Source: Caballeronia sp. dw_19
GTDB taxonomy: Bacteria; Pseudomonadota; Gammaproteobacteria; Burkholderiales; Burkholderiaceae
Direction: 5' to 3'
Length of the DNA stretch: 64,000 nt
NCBI RefSeq assembly: GCF_018449515.1
Contig: NZ_JAAVUQ010000018.1
Span: forward strand, 1-64,000
Shown: positions 7,458 through 16,688 of the stretch, piece after piece
Position numbering within the stretch: position 1 is the stretch's first letter
How the letters are laid out: the number at the start of each line of letters is the position of its first letter
Program-made: the position numbers and the translations under genes
Notes under the pieces: generated by a model
Told to the model about the DNA's origin: nothing
What the model saw: the letters and a program-made list of their open reading frames with translations, nothing else
The model's database searches: none

Positions 7458-8473
7458 CGCGATGCTTGCTGTACGAAACGTGGGTCGACGCCGACCGAAT
7501 AGTCAGGCAGCAGGTTCTGGATCGTGCCCTGCGCCTTCAGGAAGGCCGCAGTGGCCGCCAACGACTTCGCGGCGCCCGACTGAGCACCACCGCCAAGCCA
7601 GGCCGGTGAAGCCTGTTCGGTGAGTGTCGGGAAGGCGTAAAGCGCGAGACTGGCAGGCACGTCGGCAGCGGTCGCGCCCGATTCCTTCGCCACATCCTCG
7701 ACTTCCTTCGACCCGGCTGTCCAGGCAGATTTGTGATCGCGATACTGGGCGTCGGTGGCGGCGAGCACCTTGACCAGACCCGTCACGAATGCATCGTTAT
7801 CCTGCGCAAACTTGCGGCTGACAGCGAAACCGTCGAAGGTTGCCTTGCCGGTTTCCTTCGCGACTTCACCCGATGTAATCAGCACCTTGCCGTTCTTCTT
7901 GACCTTCGCCAGCACCGGGTCCCAGATATAGGTGGCGTCAATGTCACCGCGTTCCCACGCCGCAGCCACTTCAGGTGGCCGCAGGTTCAGGATCTTCACC
8001 GTAGACGGATCGACGCCGGCATTTTGCAACGCGACAAGTGCGTGGAAGTGAGAGGTGGAGACGAACGGCAGACCGATTTTCTTGCCCTTGAGATCGCTTA
8101 TCCTGGTCACGCCGGAGCCGTCACGGGCAACGAGCGCTTCGGCGTCGTTGATGTTGTCGAGGATCCAGAACAGGGAGATGTCCACCCCTTGCGAGAGGCC
8201 GGCCGCGATCGGGCTGGAACCGGCTTCACCCAGTTGAATGGAACCGGATGCCAGCGCGCGGATCACATCGGCGCCGCTGCCAAGCTTGCGATACGTCACC
8301 TTATAGCCGGTCGCTTTTTCCACTGCGCCGCTCACTTGAGCGTAACGCCACGGTACGACCATGTCCTGGTAACCAATCACGACTTCACGCGACTGCGCGT
8401 GAGCGGCACTCGCGGCCACGGCGAAGAGTGCAACACCGGCGCACGCGCGCAAGGAGGAGAGAAAGCGTTTCAT
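7454..8473 (-). CDS. tauA: taurine-binding periplasmic protein
   Basis: 339 aa. A Sec signal peptide is visible at residues 1-25 (MKRFLSSLRACAG, then ALFAVAASAAHA). The mature protein begins SREVVIGYQDMVVPWRYAQ and carries TYRKLGSGADVIRALASG, QLGEAGSSPIAAGLSQG and PPEVAAAWERGDIDATYIWD. All are typical of TauA rather than SsuA. I start at 8473 because the signal peptide begins there; upstream residues look non-coding. First gene of tauABC. TAAGCAA at 8518-8524 in its upstream region also occurs before two other sulfur genes here. Confidence 0.93.
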   Translation of the reverse strand: MKRFLSSLRACAGVALFAVAASAAHAQSREVVIGYQDMVVPWRYAQVSGAVEKATGYKVTYRKLGSGADVIRALASGSIQLGEAGSSPIAAGLSQGVDISLFWILDNINDAEALVARDGSGVTRISDLKGKKIGLPFVSTSHFHALVALQNAGVDPSTVKILNLRPPEVAAAWERGDIDATYIWDPVLAKVKKNGKVLITSGEVAKETGKATFDGFAVSRKFAQDNDAFVTGLVKVLAATDAQYRDHKSAWTAGSKEVEDVAKESGATAADVPASLALYAFPTLTEQASPAWLGGGAQSGAAKSLAATAAFLKAQGTIQNLLPDYSVGVDPRFVQQASR

Positions 8474-8618
8474 CGGAAGCCCCGGTTCAAGTGTGTCTCG
8501 TGAAAGGCTTTCGACTATAAGCAATCCGCGCGCAAGCGGTTAGAAGCATTCGTGCGTTGCAAATGACGTCGTTCAAGCGTTGCTTTGCACGTTGTGCTGG
8601 AAGTATCGGGCCCGCGCT

Positions 8619-9425
8619 TTACACGGTCCTCAGCCGTTTTTCGAACGTGCGCGTGAGCCACGAAATTGGATAGCAGTAGGCGAAGAAGATCACGAGCGTC
8701 GCGACGTAGGTCAGCACCGTAAAGCTGCTGCGTGCGACCGTGCTGCTGGCGATCTGCGCGGTGTCGAGCAGGTCATGAATGCCCACCAGCGACGACAACG
8801 CGGTGCCCATGGTGATGATGGCGTACACGTTCATCCATGGTGGCAACATGCGGCGAACGCATTGCGGCACGACTATTTTCAGCAGGATTTGCGAACGGGA
8901 AAACGCAAGCGAGGCCGCCGCTTCCCACTGCGCTGAAGGAATGGAAGCAACCGCGCCGCGAAATACTTCCGCTATGTTCGCGCTGGCTGGCAGAGCAAGC
9001 CCGAGCATCACCTTTAGCCAGTCCGGGAACGGTACGGTAGTGCCGAAAACGTGGATCTCGAAGGGGAACACGTAGGTCGTGAAGTAGATCAGCACGAGCC
9101 ATGGGGCGTTGCGAAACGCGACAATCCACAGTCTTGCCAACCGCCCGGCGAAGGATTTAGACATCGCCAGGGCACCCGCAAGCAGGCCGATCAATGTCCC
9201 TATAAAAATCGCGCCGATACTGATAAGCACGTTCATCGCAAAGCCGTGGGCCAGCGCCGGAGCCCATTCTACGAGACGTGCCAGGGTCTCGCCGCGCGAG
9301 CCTGCTTCGGGCGCGAGTGACCACAAAGTGGCGCCCACCGCGACAATGCCAAGCACGGCGTAGATGCCGGGCGGCAAGCGCGTGCCAGCGAGCTTGCCCG
9401 TGGCTGACGCAGAATCAGTAGCCAT
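8619..9425 (-). CDS. polar amino acid ABC transporter permease
   Basis: 268 aa, inner-membrane permease of the HisM/GlnP type. The N-terminus has one membrane segment, and a further four or five follow from AHGFAMNVLISIGAIFIG. The family loop RLARLWIVAFRNAPWLVLIY and the EAA-type loop around AEVFRGAVASIPSAQWEAA, then LLKIVVPQCVRRMLPPW, are visible. It overlaps the end of the upstream permease gene by 11 nt and is the last gene of the binding protein-permease-permease operon. The matching ATPase is probably the divergent gene at 11327. Confidence 0.88.
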   Translation of the reverse strand: MATDSASATGKLAGTRLPPGIYAVLGIVAVGATLWSLAPEAGSRGETLARLVEWAPALAHGFAMNVLISIGAIFIGTLIGLLAGALAMSKSFAGRLARLWIVAFRNAPWLVLIYFTTYVFPFEIHVFGTTVPFPDWLKVMLGLALPASANIAEVFRGAVASIPSAQWEAAASLAFSRSQILLKIVVPQCVRRMLPPWMNVYAIITMGTALSSLVGIHDLLDTAQIASSTVARSSFTVLTYVATLVIFFAYCYPISWLTRTFEKRLRTV

Positions 9426-10158
9426 AACCCGGAATCCTGTAACGACGTTCGAGCCAGCGGCCGGCCAGCGTGACCAGCCAGGTGAGCACGCCGAAGAACG
9501 CGAGAATCAGCAGCATCAAAGCGAGCACATTGTCGCGCTGGGTCCAGATCATGATGGACTGGTAGGTGACATCGCCCACGGCGATAGCCGATGCCACCGC
9601 CGACGCTTTCACCAGTTCCACCATGTTGTTGACGAGAGCAGGCAGCGCCGAGCGCAACGCGAGCGGCAGCTCGATGCGCCAGAAACGCGCGGCACGGCTG
9701 AAACCGAGCGAGGCTGCACCTTCAAGCGTTTGAGAGGGCAGTGCGTCGAAGCCGGCGCGCAACGCTTCGGCGTGAAATGCGGCTTTATGCAGCGACAGTA
9801 CAAGTACGACCCAGAAGAACGGCTTGAACGGGTTATCGATACCGCGTGCATGCAGCCATTGCGTGATCAGCATGTTCAGCACGAGAAACGCGCAGTAGAG
9901 CTGTACGAGCGTGGGTGCATTGCGGGTGATTTCGATGAAACCGCGCGCCAGTCCGGAAACCAGCCGGTTGCGGCCGCGCAGTGCGAGCAGCAACACGAGC
10001 CCTGCAACGGCGCTGGCCGTCATGGTCGAAACAATGATCTCGATGCTCACGCCCAGACCCTGCACGAACGGCACGCGCTCGTAGTCGTCGAGCAGGAAGC
10101 GGTAGTCGAGCCCAAGACGCGCTGTTGCCGTGACGAAGCCGTGCAGCAGCGTGTCCAT
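9415..10158 (-). CDS. polar amino acid ABC transporter permease
   Basis: 247 aa. The ATG at 10158 lies 1 nt after the stop of the binding-protein gene. The protein begins MDTLLHGFVTATARLGLDYR and carries FVQGLGVSIEIIVSTM, RGFIEITRNAPTLVQLY and AAFHAEALRAGFDALP, then GAASLGFSRAARFWRIELP. These are standard for the His/Glu/Gln family of permeases. Together with the permease at 8619 it would form a heterodimeric channel. Confidence 0.9.
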   Translation of the reverse strand: MDTLLHGFVTATARLGLDYRFLLDDYERVPFVQGLGVSIEIIVSTMTASAVAGLVLLLALRGRNRLVSGLARGFIEITRNAPTLVQLYCAFLVLNMLITQWLHARGIDNPFKPFFWVVLVLSLHKAAFHAEALRAGFDALPSQTLEGAASLGFSRAARFWRIELPLALRSALPALVNNMVELVKASAVASAIAVGDVTYQSIMIWTQRDNVLALMLLILAFFGVLTWLVTLAGRWLERRYRIPGYGY

Positions 10159-10159
10159 G

Positions 10160-10996
10160 CTAGTTCTCCACGGGCAATTGCCGATGCCATTCAGCCAGCG
10201 CGGGCGACGGCGGGTTGAGCCCGTTCTTCGCCTCGGTCGCAATAAGCCAGCCGTTGCGATGCAGGTCGCGCACGAATGTATCGAGTTTGGCGGCGGTATC
10301 GTGTTCGCCCTGACGCACCCAGATCACCGACGGTGCGGGTTCCAGCTCAGGCTGCAGGACGCGATAGTCATGCCACTCGGGGTCACTCTGCAGCAGCGGA
10401 TAAAGCAGTGGCGCAGCGTCATGAACGGCTGCGATGCAACTGCCGCCGCGCAGCGCCAGCAGCGACTGGGAGGCGCCCGGAAAGGCCCGCGGGATCGCAC
10501 CGTAGCGTTCCACTATCGGGCGGATGTAACTGCTGCCCTGCGAAATGCAAACCGGCTTGCCGCGCAGATCTTCCCAGCGCGTAATACCGCTTGTTTTAAG
10601 CGTGATTGCCGTTCCGCCAACGCGATAGTAGGGCGTGGGTACATGGTCCAGCATTTCGCCGCGCTGGGTGTTGTACTCCATGTTTGCGATCAGGATATCG
10701 ACCTTGCCCTGCTGAAGAAACTGAACCCGTGTGGAGGGCAACACGGACACCAACTGCACCTTCACGCCCAACCTTTTACCGAGTTCGTTAGCCAGGTCAA
10801 CATTAAAACCACGCGGCTGTTGCGTCGCGGGATCGAGTGAACCGAACGGACTGCCGCCGATCAACACACCCACGGCGAGTTCATGGCGGGAGTTGATTTT
10901 GTCCAGGGTCGCGTCCGCGTGTGCAGTCAAGGAAAAGGCCATGGCCGATGCCAGCACGACGGATCTAAGCAGGCAGCGGAAGTTCGTCAGGATCAT
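10160..10996 (-). CDS. amino-acid-type ABC transporter substrate-binding protein
   Basis: 278 aa, SBP_bac_3 family. A signal peptide lies at residues 1-25 (LLRSVVLASAMAFSLTAHA). Then DATLDKINSRHELAVGVLIG, GFNVDLANELGKRLGVKVQL and TRVQFLQQGKVDILIANMEY follow, with SSYIRPIVERYG and SVIWVRQGEHD in lobe 2. It starts at 10996 because the signal peptide starts there. It is clearly paralogous to the binding protein at 15734-16555 in the divergent arm of the same cluster. The context of C-S lyase, cupin and rhodanese points to a sulfur-containing amino acid as ligand. Confidence 0.9.
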   Translation of the reverse strand: MILTNFRCLLRSVVLASAMAFSLTAHADATLDKINSRHELAVGVLIGGSPFGSLDPATQQPRGFNVDLANELGKRLGVKVQLVSVLPSTRVQFLQQGKVDILIANMEYNTQRGEMLDHVPTPYYRVGGTAITLKTSGITRWEDLRGKPVCISQGSSYIRPIVERYGAIPRAFPGASQSLLALRGGSCIAAVHDAAPLLYPLLQSDPEWHDYRVLQPELEPAPSVIWVRQGEHDTAAKLDTFVRDLHRNGWLIATEAKNGLNPPSPALAEWHRQLPVEN

Positions 10997-11326
10997 AGCG
11001 GTGAATAGCGGCAGAAGAGCCCAATAGAATAGGTAAGCGCCCGCGCGTCGCCAAGGAAGCGAATCTGCTAAGCAAATCATAAGACTGGTGGATTAAGGAC
11101 TTAGAAAAGTACGCAGGGAGCGGTTGCATTCGGGGGCATCTTTGGCATCTTTAGCAAGGAGGCTGCTATCGATTCGACGAATGCTTGGTTATCGAAAAGC
11201 GGCATGGTTCTTAGAATCTTCGCTCCAGCATGCTTTCGTGCGCTTGAGAAGGAACCCCGCGATGACTCAGTTGATTCTTTCGAAACGCGCCGTCAGGACC
11301 CTTGTAAAAACTTCCGTGGAGGTCGC
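10997..11326. promoter_or_regulatory. divergent intergenic region of the sulfur amino acid cluster
   Basis: These 330 bp separate two divergent operons and hold no convincing gene. TAAGCAA is at 11069-11075 and the odd palindrome TTCTTAGAA at 11208-11216. The region must contain promoters for both directions. I cannot place -10 and -35 boxes with confidence. Confidence 0.4.
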
Positions 11327-12220
11327 ATGAGTCTGCTGGCGCTCGCGCTCGATCCGCTTCAGGACGCTTCACCGCTTGGCCTTGCGCCGGCACGATCGGG
11401 CGTTGACCGGAGCGCTGATCCAGTGCTGGTTTCATTGCGCGATGTCCACCTCTCTTACGGCACGGTACCGGTGCTCAAGGGCATCGATCTGCGCGTGCGA
11501 CGAGGCGAGGCCGTCTCCATCATCGGGCCGTCCGGTTCCGGCAAGTCGACGCTCTTGCGTGTGATCAACGGCCTTATCTCGCCGCAGCAGGGCGATGTGC
11601 ATGTCGACGGAATCGATGTCCGCGCGCAGCGCACCGACGCGCAGAAAATAGCGTTGCGCAAGCGCATTGGGTTTGTGTTCCAGCAATACAACCTGTTCCC
11701 GCACTTGAACGTGCTCGCCAACCTGACCATCGCGCCCATGAGCGTGCTCGGACGCAGTCGCGCCGAAGCCGAGCACGACGCACACGCCCTGCTGGCGAAG
11801 GTGCGCCTGGCTGACAAGGCCAATGCATATCCGGGCGAGCTGTCCGGAGGCCAGCAGCAGCGTGTCGCTATTGCTCGGACGCTTGCCATGCGCCCCGACC
11901 TGATCCTCTTCGACGAAGTGACGTCTGCGCTCGATCCGGAAACAGTGGGCGAAGTCCTCACGGTGATTGGCGAACTCGTCGACGACGGCCAGACCTGCGT
12001 GCTGGTCACGCATGAAATGCGTTTCGCCGAAGATGTCAGCGATGAAGTGTTTTTCACGGAGGGTGGCTTGATTGTCGAGCACGGCGCGCCCTCGCAAATC
12101 TTCGCCGCACCGGAGAACGAACGCACACGCCTGTTTCTTCAACGCGCACGCGGCGAGGACCGGCGCGCACTGCGCAAACGCTCGCGAAGCGGTGCCGCTC
12201 TCGCTTTGGCCGGCACCTGA
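11327..12220 (+). CDS. amino acid ABC transporter ATP-binding protein
   Basis: 297 aa. I use the ATG at 11327 (MSLLALALDPL) because GGAGGT lies 3-8 nt upstream; the frame is open further 5'. Walker A is GPSGSGKST at residues 67-75, the QQYNLFPHLNVL Q-loop at about 119-130 is diagnostic of the HisP/GlnQ family, the signature LSGGQQQR is at 172-179, and Walker B LILFDE at 192-197. It has N- and C-terminal extensions of roughly 30 residues compared with GlnQ. It should energise the permeases encoded divergently at 8619-10158. Confidence 0.92.
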   Translation: MSLLALALDPLQDASPLGLAPARSGVDRSADPVLVSLRDVHLSYGTVPVLKGIDLRVRRGEAVSIIGPSGSGKSTLLRVINGLISPQQGDVHVDGIDVRAQRTDAQKIALRKRIGFVFQQYNLFPHLNVLANLTIAPMSVLGRSRAEAEHDAHALLAKVRLADKANAYPGELSGGQQQRVAIARTLAMRPDLILFDEVTSALDPETVGEVLTVIGELVDDGQTCVLVTHEMRFAEDVSDEVFFTEGGLIVEHGAPSQIFAAPENERTRLFLQRARGEDRRALRKRSRSGAALALAGT

Positions 12221-12252
12221 CTCCTGCAAAACTTTTACGACCCTATCCCGAC

Positions 12253-12879
12253 ATGACCGCAACCTCCGCACCCGATCAGATTGGCGAACGCCAGGCCGCT
12301 GTTGCCGCATTGCTGGACCATGTACGTCATATGGTGGCGAAGCAGGGCGTGACCCGCGCTGCGCTCGATGCCATCAGCGAGCGCTTGCAGGCGCTCGCCG
12401 TGCACCACGCCGAGTTGTTCACTGCCGGGGATTTCCCGCCGCCGCAAGCAGGCAGCGGCGATACGTCGACGCGATACAGGCTGAATCCCGGCGAGGACGG
12501 GTTCGCGCTTTATCTCAACTCGCTGCTGCCCGGCAAGACCACTATTCCGCATAACCACGACACGTGGGCAGTCATCGCGGCGCTCGATGGCGAGGAACTG
12601 AATCGTGTCTATAAGCGTACCGACGACGGTACGGACCCCGAACGCGCCACGCTCGATCTCGAGCGGGAAGTCGTGGTGCGTCCGGGTACATCGATCGCGT
12701 TCCTGCCTGAAGACATTCATAGCATCCACGTGACGGGTGCAACCCCCACCTTGCATTTTCATCTCTATGGGCGGCCGCTGGAAACGCTCTCTGGCCGCCT
12801 CGGATATGAACTCGATACCGGGCGTGTAGTGCGCTACAACACGACCCATCTGCACAGTGACACGCAGGCGGTTGGCTGA
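12253..12879 (+). CDS. cysteine dioxygenase-like cupin
   Basis: 208 aa. The cupin core shows PHNHDTW with His100 and His102 and DIHSIH with His156 or His159, a three-histidine iron site as in cysteine dioxygenase and mercaptopropionate dioxygenase. RYRLNPGEDGFALYLNSLLP and TPTLHFHLYGRPLE are common to bacterial CDO-family proteins. The expected reaction is O2-dependent oxidation of a thiol to a sulfinate. The substrate could be cysteine or another thiol released by the neighbouring lyase. It starts 32 nt after the ATPase gene and its stop overlaps the next start (TGATG). Confidence 0.85.
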   Translation: MTATSAPDQIGERQAAVAALLDHVRHMVAKQGVTRAALDAISERLQALAVHHAELFTAGDFPPPQAGSGDTSTRYRLNPGEDGFALYLNSLLPGKTTIPHNHDTWAVIAALDGEELNRVYKRTDDGTDPERATLDLEREVVVRPGTSIAFLPEDIHSIHVTGATPTLHFHLYGRPLETLSGRLGYELDTGRVVRYNTTHLHSDTQAVG

Positions 12880-14066
12880 TGAGTCCGCCCCTGCTGCGTA
12901 AAGCGACGCGCCTGATGCGTGCCGGTGCGCCTGCGTTCATCGATGGCGCCGCGCCGGTCAATGTACCGGTCGAACGCACGAGCACGGTTCGTTTCGAGAA
13001 CACGTTGAGCCACGCGGCGCTCCATAAACGGCGCGAGGCAGGTGAGGCCATCAGCACGTATGGACGGCATGGCACGCAGACACACCGGGCGCTGGAAGCG
13101 GCTATCGGGGAACTGGAAGGGGCGTGTGATGTGCTGCTTGCCCCTTCAGGTTTGTCGGCAATCTCACTGGTGTTTATCGGCTTGTTGTCGCCGGGCGATC
13201 ACGTGCTGGTTCACGACGGTGTCTATGGCCCCTTGCGCGAACGGATCGAACCGCTGCTTACGCGGCTGGGTGTTGCATTCAGCTATTTCAGCGCAGCCGA
13301 CGGCTTGCCGCATAAGTTGCTTCAAGCCAATACGCGACTGATTTACGCAGAGTCGCCGAGTTCGTTTCTATACGAGATCATCGATCTCCCCGCGCTTGCG
13401 GATTTTGCTCACGAGCAAGGGGTCCTGCTCGCCGCGGACAACACGTGGGGCGCGGGCTTGCTCTATCAACCGCTGGCGCTGGGCGCGGATGTCTCCATCC
13501 AGGCTGTCACCAAGTATCTCGGCGGACACTCGGACTTGATGCAAGGCGCGGTATCAACCGCGGATGCAGGCATCGGGCAGCGCTTAAGAGAGGCCCACGA
13601 CGCGTTGGGCTTAAGCGTCAGCGCCGACGACGCCTATCTCGCATTGCGCGGCATCCGTACGCTCCCCGTACGCCTTGCACAACATGCACGCGGCGCGTTT
13701 GCCGTCGCGTCGTATCTGCAACGCGTGCGCCAGGTCACGCGCATCTTCCATCCGGCGCTGGCTACCGATCCCGGACACGCATTGTGGTCGCGCGATTTCC
13801 ACGGCGCGAACGGGCTTGTCTCGTTCGCCTTGCGTGACGCCGATACCGGCCACGCTGCTGCTTTCATCGACCAGTTGCACCTATTCAGCATTGGCGCGTC
13901 ATGGGGCGGCTATGAAAGCCTTGCGCTGATCGCACCGCCACGGCGTTTGCGTTCCCATAGTTATTGGCAGGGACAGGAAGCCGTGATCCGGTTGCATATT
14001 GGGCTGGAGGATGCGGACGATCTAATCCTCGACCTTGCACAAGCGTTTCGCAGCGTGCTGTCCTGA
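12879..14066 (+). CDS. PLP-dependent cystathionine beta-lyase-like C-S lyase
   Basis: 395 aa, Cys/Met metabolism PLP enzyme family. Visible features are TYGRHGTQTH (Tyr61 and Arg63 contact the PLP phosphate of the partner subunit), APSGLSAI, AADNTWGAG (Asp187 to the PLP ring nitrogen) and SIQAVTKYLGGHSD with the Schiff-base Lys212. The late motif ASWGGYESL is typical of MetC-type beta-lyases. The expected reaction is cleavage of a cysteine thioether to pyruvate, ammonia and a thiol. The context with a dioxygenase and a rhodanese supports thioether breakdown rather than methionine synthesis. Confidence 0.9.
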   Translation: MSPPLLRKATRLMRAGAPAFIDGAAPVNVPVERTSTVRFENTLSHAALHKRREAGEAISTYGRHGTQTHRALEAAIGELEGACDVLLAPSGLSAISLVFIGLLSPGDHVLVHDGVYGPLRERIEPLLTRLGVAFSYFSAADGLPHKLLQANTRLIYAESPSSFLYEIIDLPALADFAHEQGVLLAADNTWGAGLLYQPLALGADVSIQAVTKYLGGHSDLMQGAVSTADAGIGQRLREAHDALGLSVSADDAYLALRGIRTLPVRLAQHARGAFAVASYLQRVRQVTRIFHPALATDPGHALWSRDFHGANGLVSFALRDADTGHAAAFIDQLHLFSIGASWGGYESLALIAPPRRLRSHSYWQGQEAVIRLHIGLEDADDLILDLAQAFRSVLS

Positions 14067-14099
14067 ACGCTGTCCATCTCTTCTTCCGGCCCTTCTCCA

Positions 14100-15737
14100 A
14101 TGACCTCAACCCGAAACGATGTGGCTTTCGTCGATGCATCCATTGTCCGCACATGGCTCAACGATAAAGCCGAAATCGCCTTGCTCGATGTCCGCGAAGC
14201 CGGGCAGTTCGGTGAAGGGCATCCGTTCTTCGCGATCCCGTTGCCCTATAGCCGGCTGGAGATCGATGCGCCTCGACTGGTGCCGAAACCCGGCACGCGG
14301 ATCGTCTTGCTTGATGACGGCGAGCACGCCGATAACGAAGGTATCGCGGTACTCGCAGCACGTCGGTTGCGAGCACTCGGCTACACGAAGGTATCCATCC
14401 TGCGTGATGGCGCGCGCGGTTGGCAGGCGGCGGGTTATACGCTGTTTAAGGGCGTAAATCTGCCATCGAAGACCTTTGGAGAACTCGTTGAACACGCGTA
14501 TGGCACACCGCATCTATCGCCCGAAGAGCTTGCGGTTCTGATCGAAGAAGGACGAGCTCATGTGTTGTTCGACGGACGGACGCTCGATGAACATCGAAAG
14601 ATGACGATCCCAGGCGCTATTCCCGTGCCGAACGGCGAGCTGGCGTATCGGATCGGAACGCTGGTAGCCAACCCCGCCACACCGATCGTGATTCATTGTG
14701 CAGGGCGCACGCGCAGCATTATCGGTGCTCAGACCTTGCGCAACCTTGGCGTGCCGAATCCGGTGATCGCGCTGGAGAATGGCACGCAAGGCTGGGCGCT
14801 CGCGGGACTCAAGCTCGAACATGGCAGTGAGCGCCGCTACCCGGAGGGTTTGAACGAAGCGGCGGTTGCTGACGCGCAAACGCGCGCGGCCAAGCTTGCT
14901 GCCCGCTTCCACGTTGCAACGCTCGATGCTTCCGCCGCGCAAGAATGGCTTGCTGATCCGAACCGGACGACCTTCCTGATCGATGTCCGTACGCCGGAAG
15001 AGTTCGCGCACGACGGCTTGCCGAGTGCCGTCCACGCGCCGGGAGGGCAATTAGTACAGGCAACTGACCAGACCATTGGCGTGCGGCGTGCCCGCGTGCT
15101 GCTGGTCGATTACGACGGCGTCCGCGCTCCTGTGATTGCTACATGGCTCGTGCAGTTAGGCTTCGAGGCCGCGTTGATCGATGCCCCCAATGCAACTACA
15201 CTGCACCTCGCCAGGCAGATTGCATCGGCACAATCGTCCTTGCCGCTGCTCGACACGGCCGCGTTGCGCGAAGCCGCAACGGGCCATGTGTTGCTGCTGG
15301 ATTTGCGATCGAGCGCCGCCTACCGGCGGGAACATGCTGCTGGTGCGCACTGGTCGATTCGTCCGCAACTCGCGAAAACGCTCGCCGCGCTCAAGGCGGC
15401 ACCGGGCGACACGCTGCTGCTATTCGCGCATGAACCTGCGATAGCGGACATTGCAGCAACCGACTTGCGCGAGTTGGGTTTCACGTCGCTTTATCTCGCC
15501 GCCAATGGAATCCATACCTGGAAGAAAGCGGGCTTGCCGCTGGCATCGACGCCCGATGTTCCCGCCGATGCCGCGCGTATCGACTATCTGTTCTTTGTCC
15601 ACGATCGTCACGATGGCAACCTCGACGCCGCTCGCCAGTATCTCGACTGGGAGACCGGTCTGATCGCGCAATGCGCACCTGATGAACTCGCTGTTTTTCG
15701 TATCGATGCACCCGCCACGGAAAGTCCCAGCCAATGA
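14100..15737 (+). CDS. four-domain rhodanese-type sulfurtransferase
   Basis: 545 aa, four tandem rhodanese modules of about 125 residues. Module 1 (about 1-125) has IALLDVREAGQFGEGHPFFA but IVLLDDGEHAD where the active-site Cys should be. Module 2 (about 130-255) has HVLFDGRTLDEHRKMTIPGA and IVIHCAGRTRS with Cys200, the only complete catalytic loop. Module 3 (about 270-385) has FLIDVRTPEEFAHDGLPSA but VLLVDYDGVRAP without Cys. Module 4 (about 390-510) has VLLLDLRSSAAYRREHAAGA but LLLFAHEPAIAD. The last 35 residues form a tail rich in acidic and aromatic residues. It would move sulfane sulfur, perhaps from products of the lyase next door. It overlaps the following binding-protein gene by 4 nt. 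Confidence 0.9.
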   Translation: MTSTRNDVAFVDASIVRTWLNDKAEIALLDVREAGQFGEGHPFFAIPLPYSRLEIDAPRLVPKPGTRIVLLDDGEHADNEGIAVLAARRLRALGYTKVSILRDGARGWQAAGYTLFKGVNLPSKTFGELVEHAYGTPHLSPEELAVLIEEGRAHVLFDGRTLDEHRKMTIPGAIPVPNGELAYRIGTLVANPATPIVIHCAGRTRSIIGAQTLRNLGVPNPVIALENGTQGWALAGLKLEHGSERRYPEGLNEAAVADAQTRAAKLAARFHVATLDASAAQEWLADPNRTTFLIDVRTPEEFAHDGLPSAVHAPGGQLVQATDQTIGVRRARVLLVDYDGVRAPVIATWLVQLGFEAALIDAPNATTLHLARQIASAQSSLPLLDTAALREAATGHVLLLDLRSSAAYRREHAAGAHWSIRPQLAKTLAALKAAPGDTLLLFAHEPAIADIAATDLRELGFTSLYLAANGIHTWKKAGLPLASTPDVPADAARIDYLFFVHDRHDGNLDAARQYLDWETGLIAQCAPDELAVFRIDAPATESPSQ

Positions 15738-16555
15738 GATTTCGCTTCGCCGCCTTCTTAAGCTTTACCTTGACCGCGCTTGCACTCTCGCAAGCCGTTC
15801 ACGCCGATGCCACCCTCGACCGGATCAAGTCACGCGGCACGCTCACCGTCGGAGTCGTGCTCGACGGCACCTACGGTTCACTCGACCCGCAGACTCGCGA
15901 GCCCGTCGGCTACAACGTCGAGCTCGCGCAGGATCTTGCCAGACGACTCGGCGTGAAATTTGAAGTGGTGGAAGTCACGCCTCCGAACCGCGTGCAATTC
16001 CTTCAGCAGGGCAAGGTCGATGCGCTGATCGCGAGCATGCAGTACACGAGAGAGCGCGACGAGATACTGAGTTATGTGCCTACGCCGTTCGAGGAGATCG
16101 GCGGCTCGGCCATGGTTCACAAGGGGGCGGGTATTCACGACTGGAACGATCTGCGTGGGAAGCCTGTCTGTGTTTCGCAAGGCAGCAACTACACGCGTCC
16201 GCTGATTGAACAATACGGGGCACAGGTCAAGGGTTTCAAGGGCATGCCCGAAGCATTGCTGGCGTTGCGCGGCGGGACTTGCGTGGCGTCGGTCCATGTG
16301 ACGCCCGGTATCCAGGCCCGGCTCGCCAGCACCTCTGGCGAGTGGCAGGATTATGAGTCACCGATGCCTGACCAACTGATTCCTTCACCGTCGGTGATCT
16401 GGGTGCGCAAGGGTGAGACGGACACCGTGGCGGCGCTGGACAAGATCGTGAAGGAGTGGCACCGAAGCGGTTTTCTCATCGATGAAGGCAATAAGTGGCA
16501 CATGCCTCCCTCAAAGCAATTGCTCGCCTGGCATCGGGAATATTCGTCCAAGTGA
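15734..16555 (+). CDS. amino-acid-type ABC transporter substrate-binding protein, second copy
   Basis: 273 aa, with a signal peptide at residues 1-24 (AAFLSFTLTALALSQAVHA). It shares long blocks with the protein at 10160-10996: HADATLDRIKSRGTLTVGV, GYNVELAQDLARRLGVKFE, RVQFLQQGKVDALIASMQY, LRGKPVCVSQGSNYTRPLIE and SVIWVRKGETDT. It therefore arose by duplication and likely feeds the same permeases with a related ligand. It is coupled to the rhodanese gene by ATGA. Confidence 0.9.
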   Translation: MRFRFAAFLSFTLTALALSQAVHADATLDRIKSRGTLTVGVVLDGTYGSLDPQTREPVGYNVELAQDLARRLGVKFEVVEVTPPNRVQFLQQGKVDALIASMQYTRERDEILSYVPTPFEEIGGSAMVHKGAGIHDWNDLRGKPVCVSQGSNYTRPLIEQYGAQVKGFKGMPEALLALRGGTCVASVHVTPGIQARLASTSGEWQDYESPMPDQLIPSPSVIWVRKGETDTVAALDKIVKEWHRSGFLIDEGNKWHMPPSKQLLAWHREYSSK

Positions 16556-16567
16556 AATAAAGAACCG

Positions 16568-16605
16568 GTCAGGCAGCACCAGGCACAAACGTGCATGCGC
16601 CTGAC
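16568..16605 (+). terminator. hairpin after the second binding-protein gene
   Basis: GTCAGGC at 16568-16574 pairs with GCCTGAC at 16599-16605, with a nested GCAC-AAAC-GTGC inside. There is no U-tract, so this is a weak or attenuating signal at best. Confidence 0.35.
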
Positions 16606-16688
16606 AGATATAACCCGGTCCGCTTGGAGAACGCATAGTCCGGGCCCAACGGCAAGCACACCTTCCCGGCCCTTCCGCAAAAAGCGTC

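Noticed and set aside
7454..8473. Assignment of this binding protein to SsuA (alkanesulfonate)
   Set aside because: The mature N-terminus and the WERGDIDATYIWD segment resemble TauA more closely; nevertheless the ligand is not proven.
11124..11330. 68-codon frame in the divergent gap before the amino acid ATPase
   Set aside because: It overlaps the ATPase start in another frame, has no family resemblance and lies in a regulatory region.
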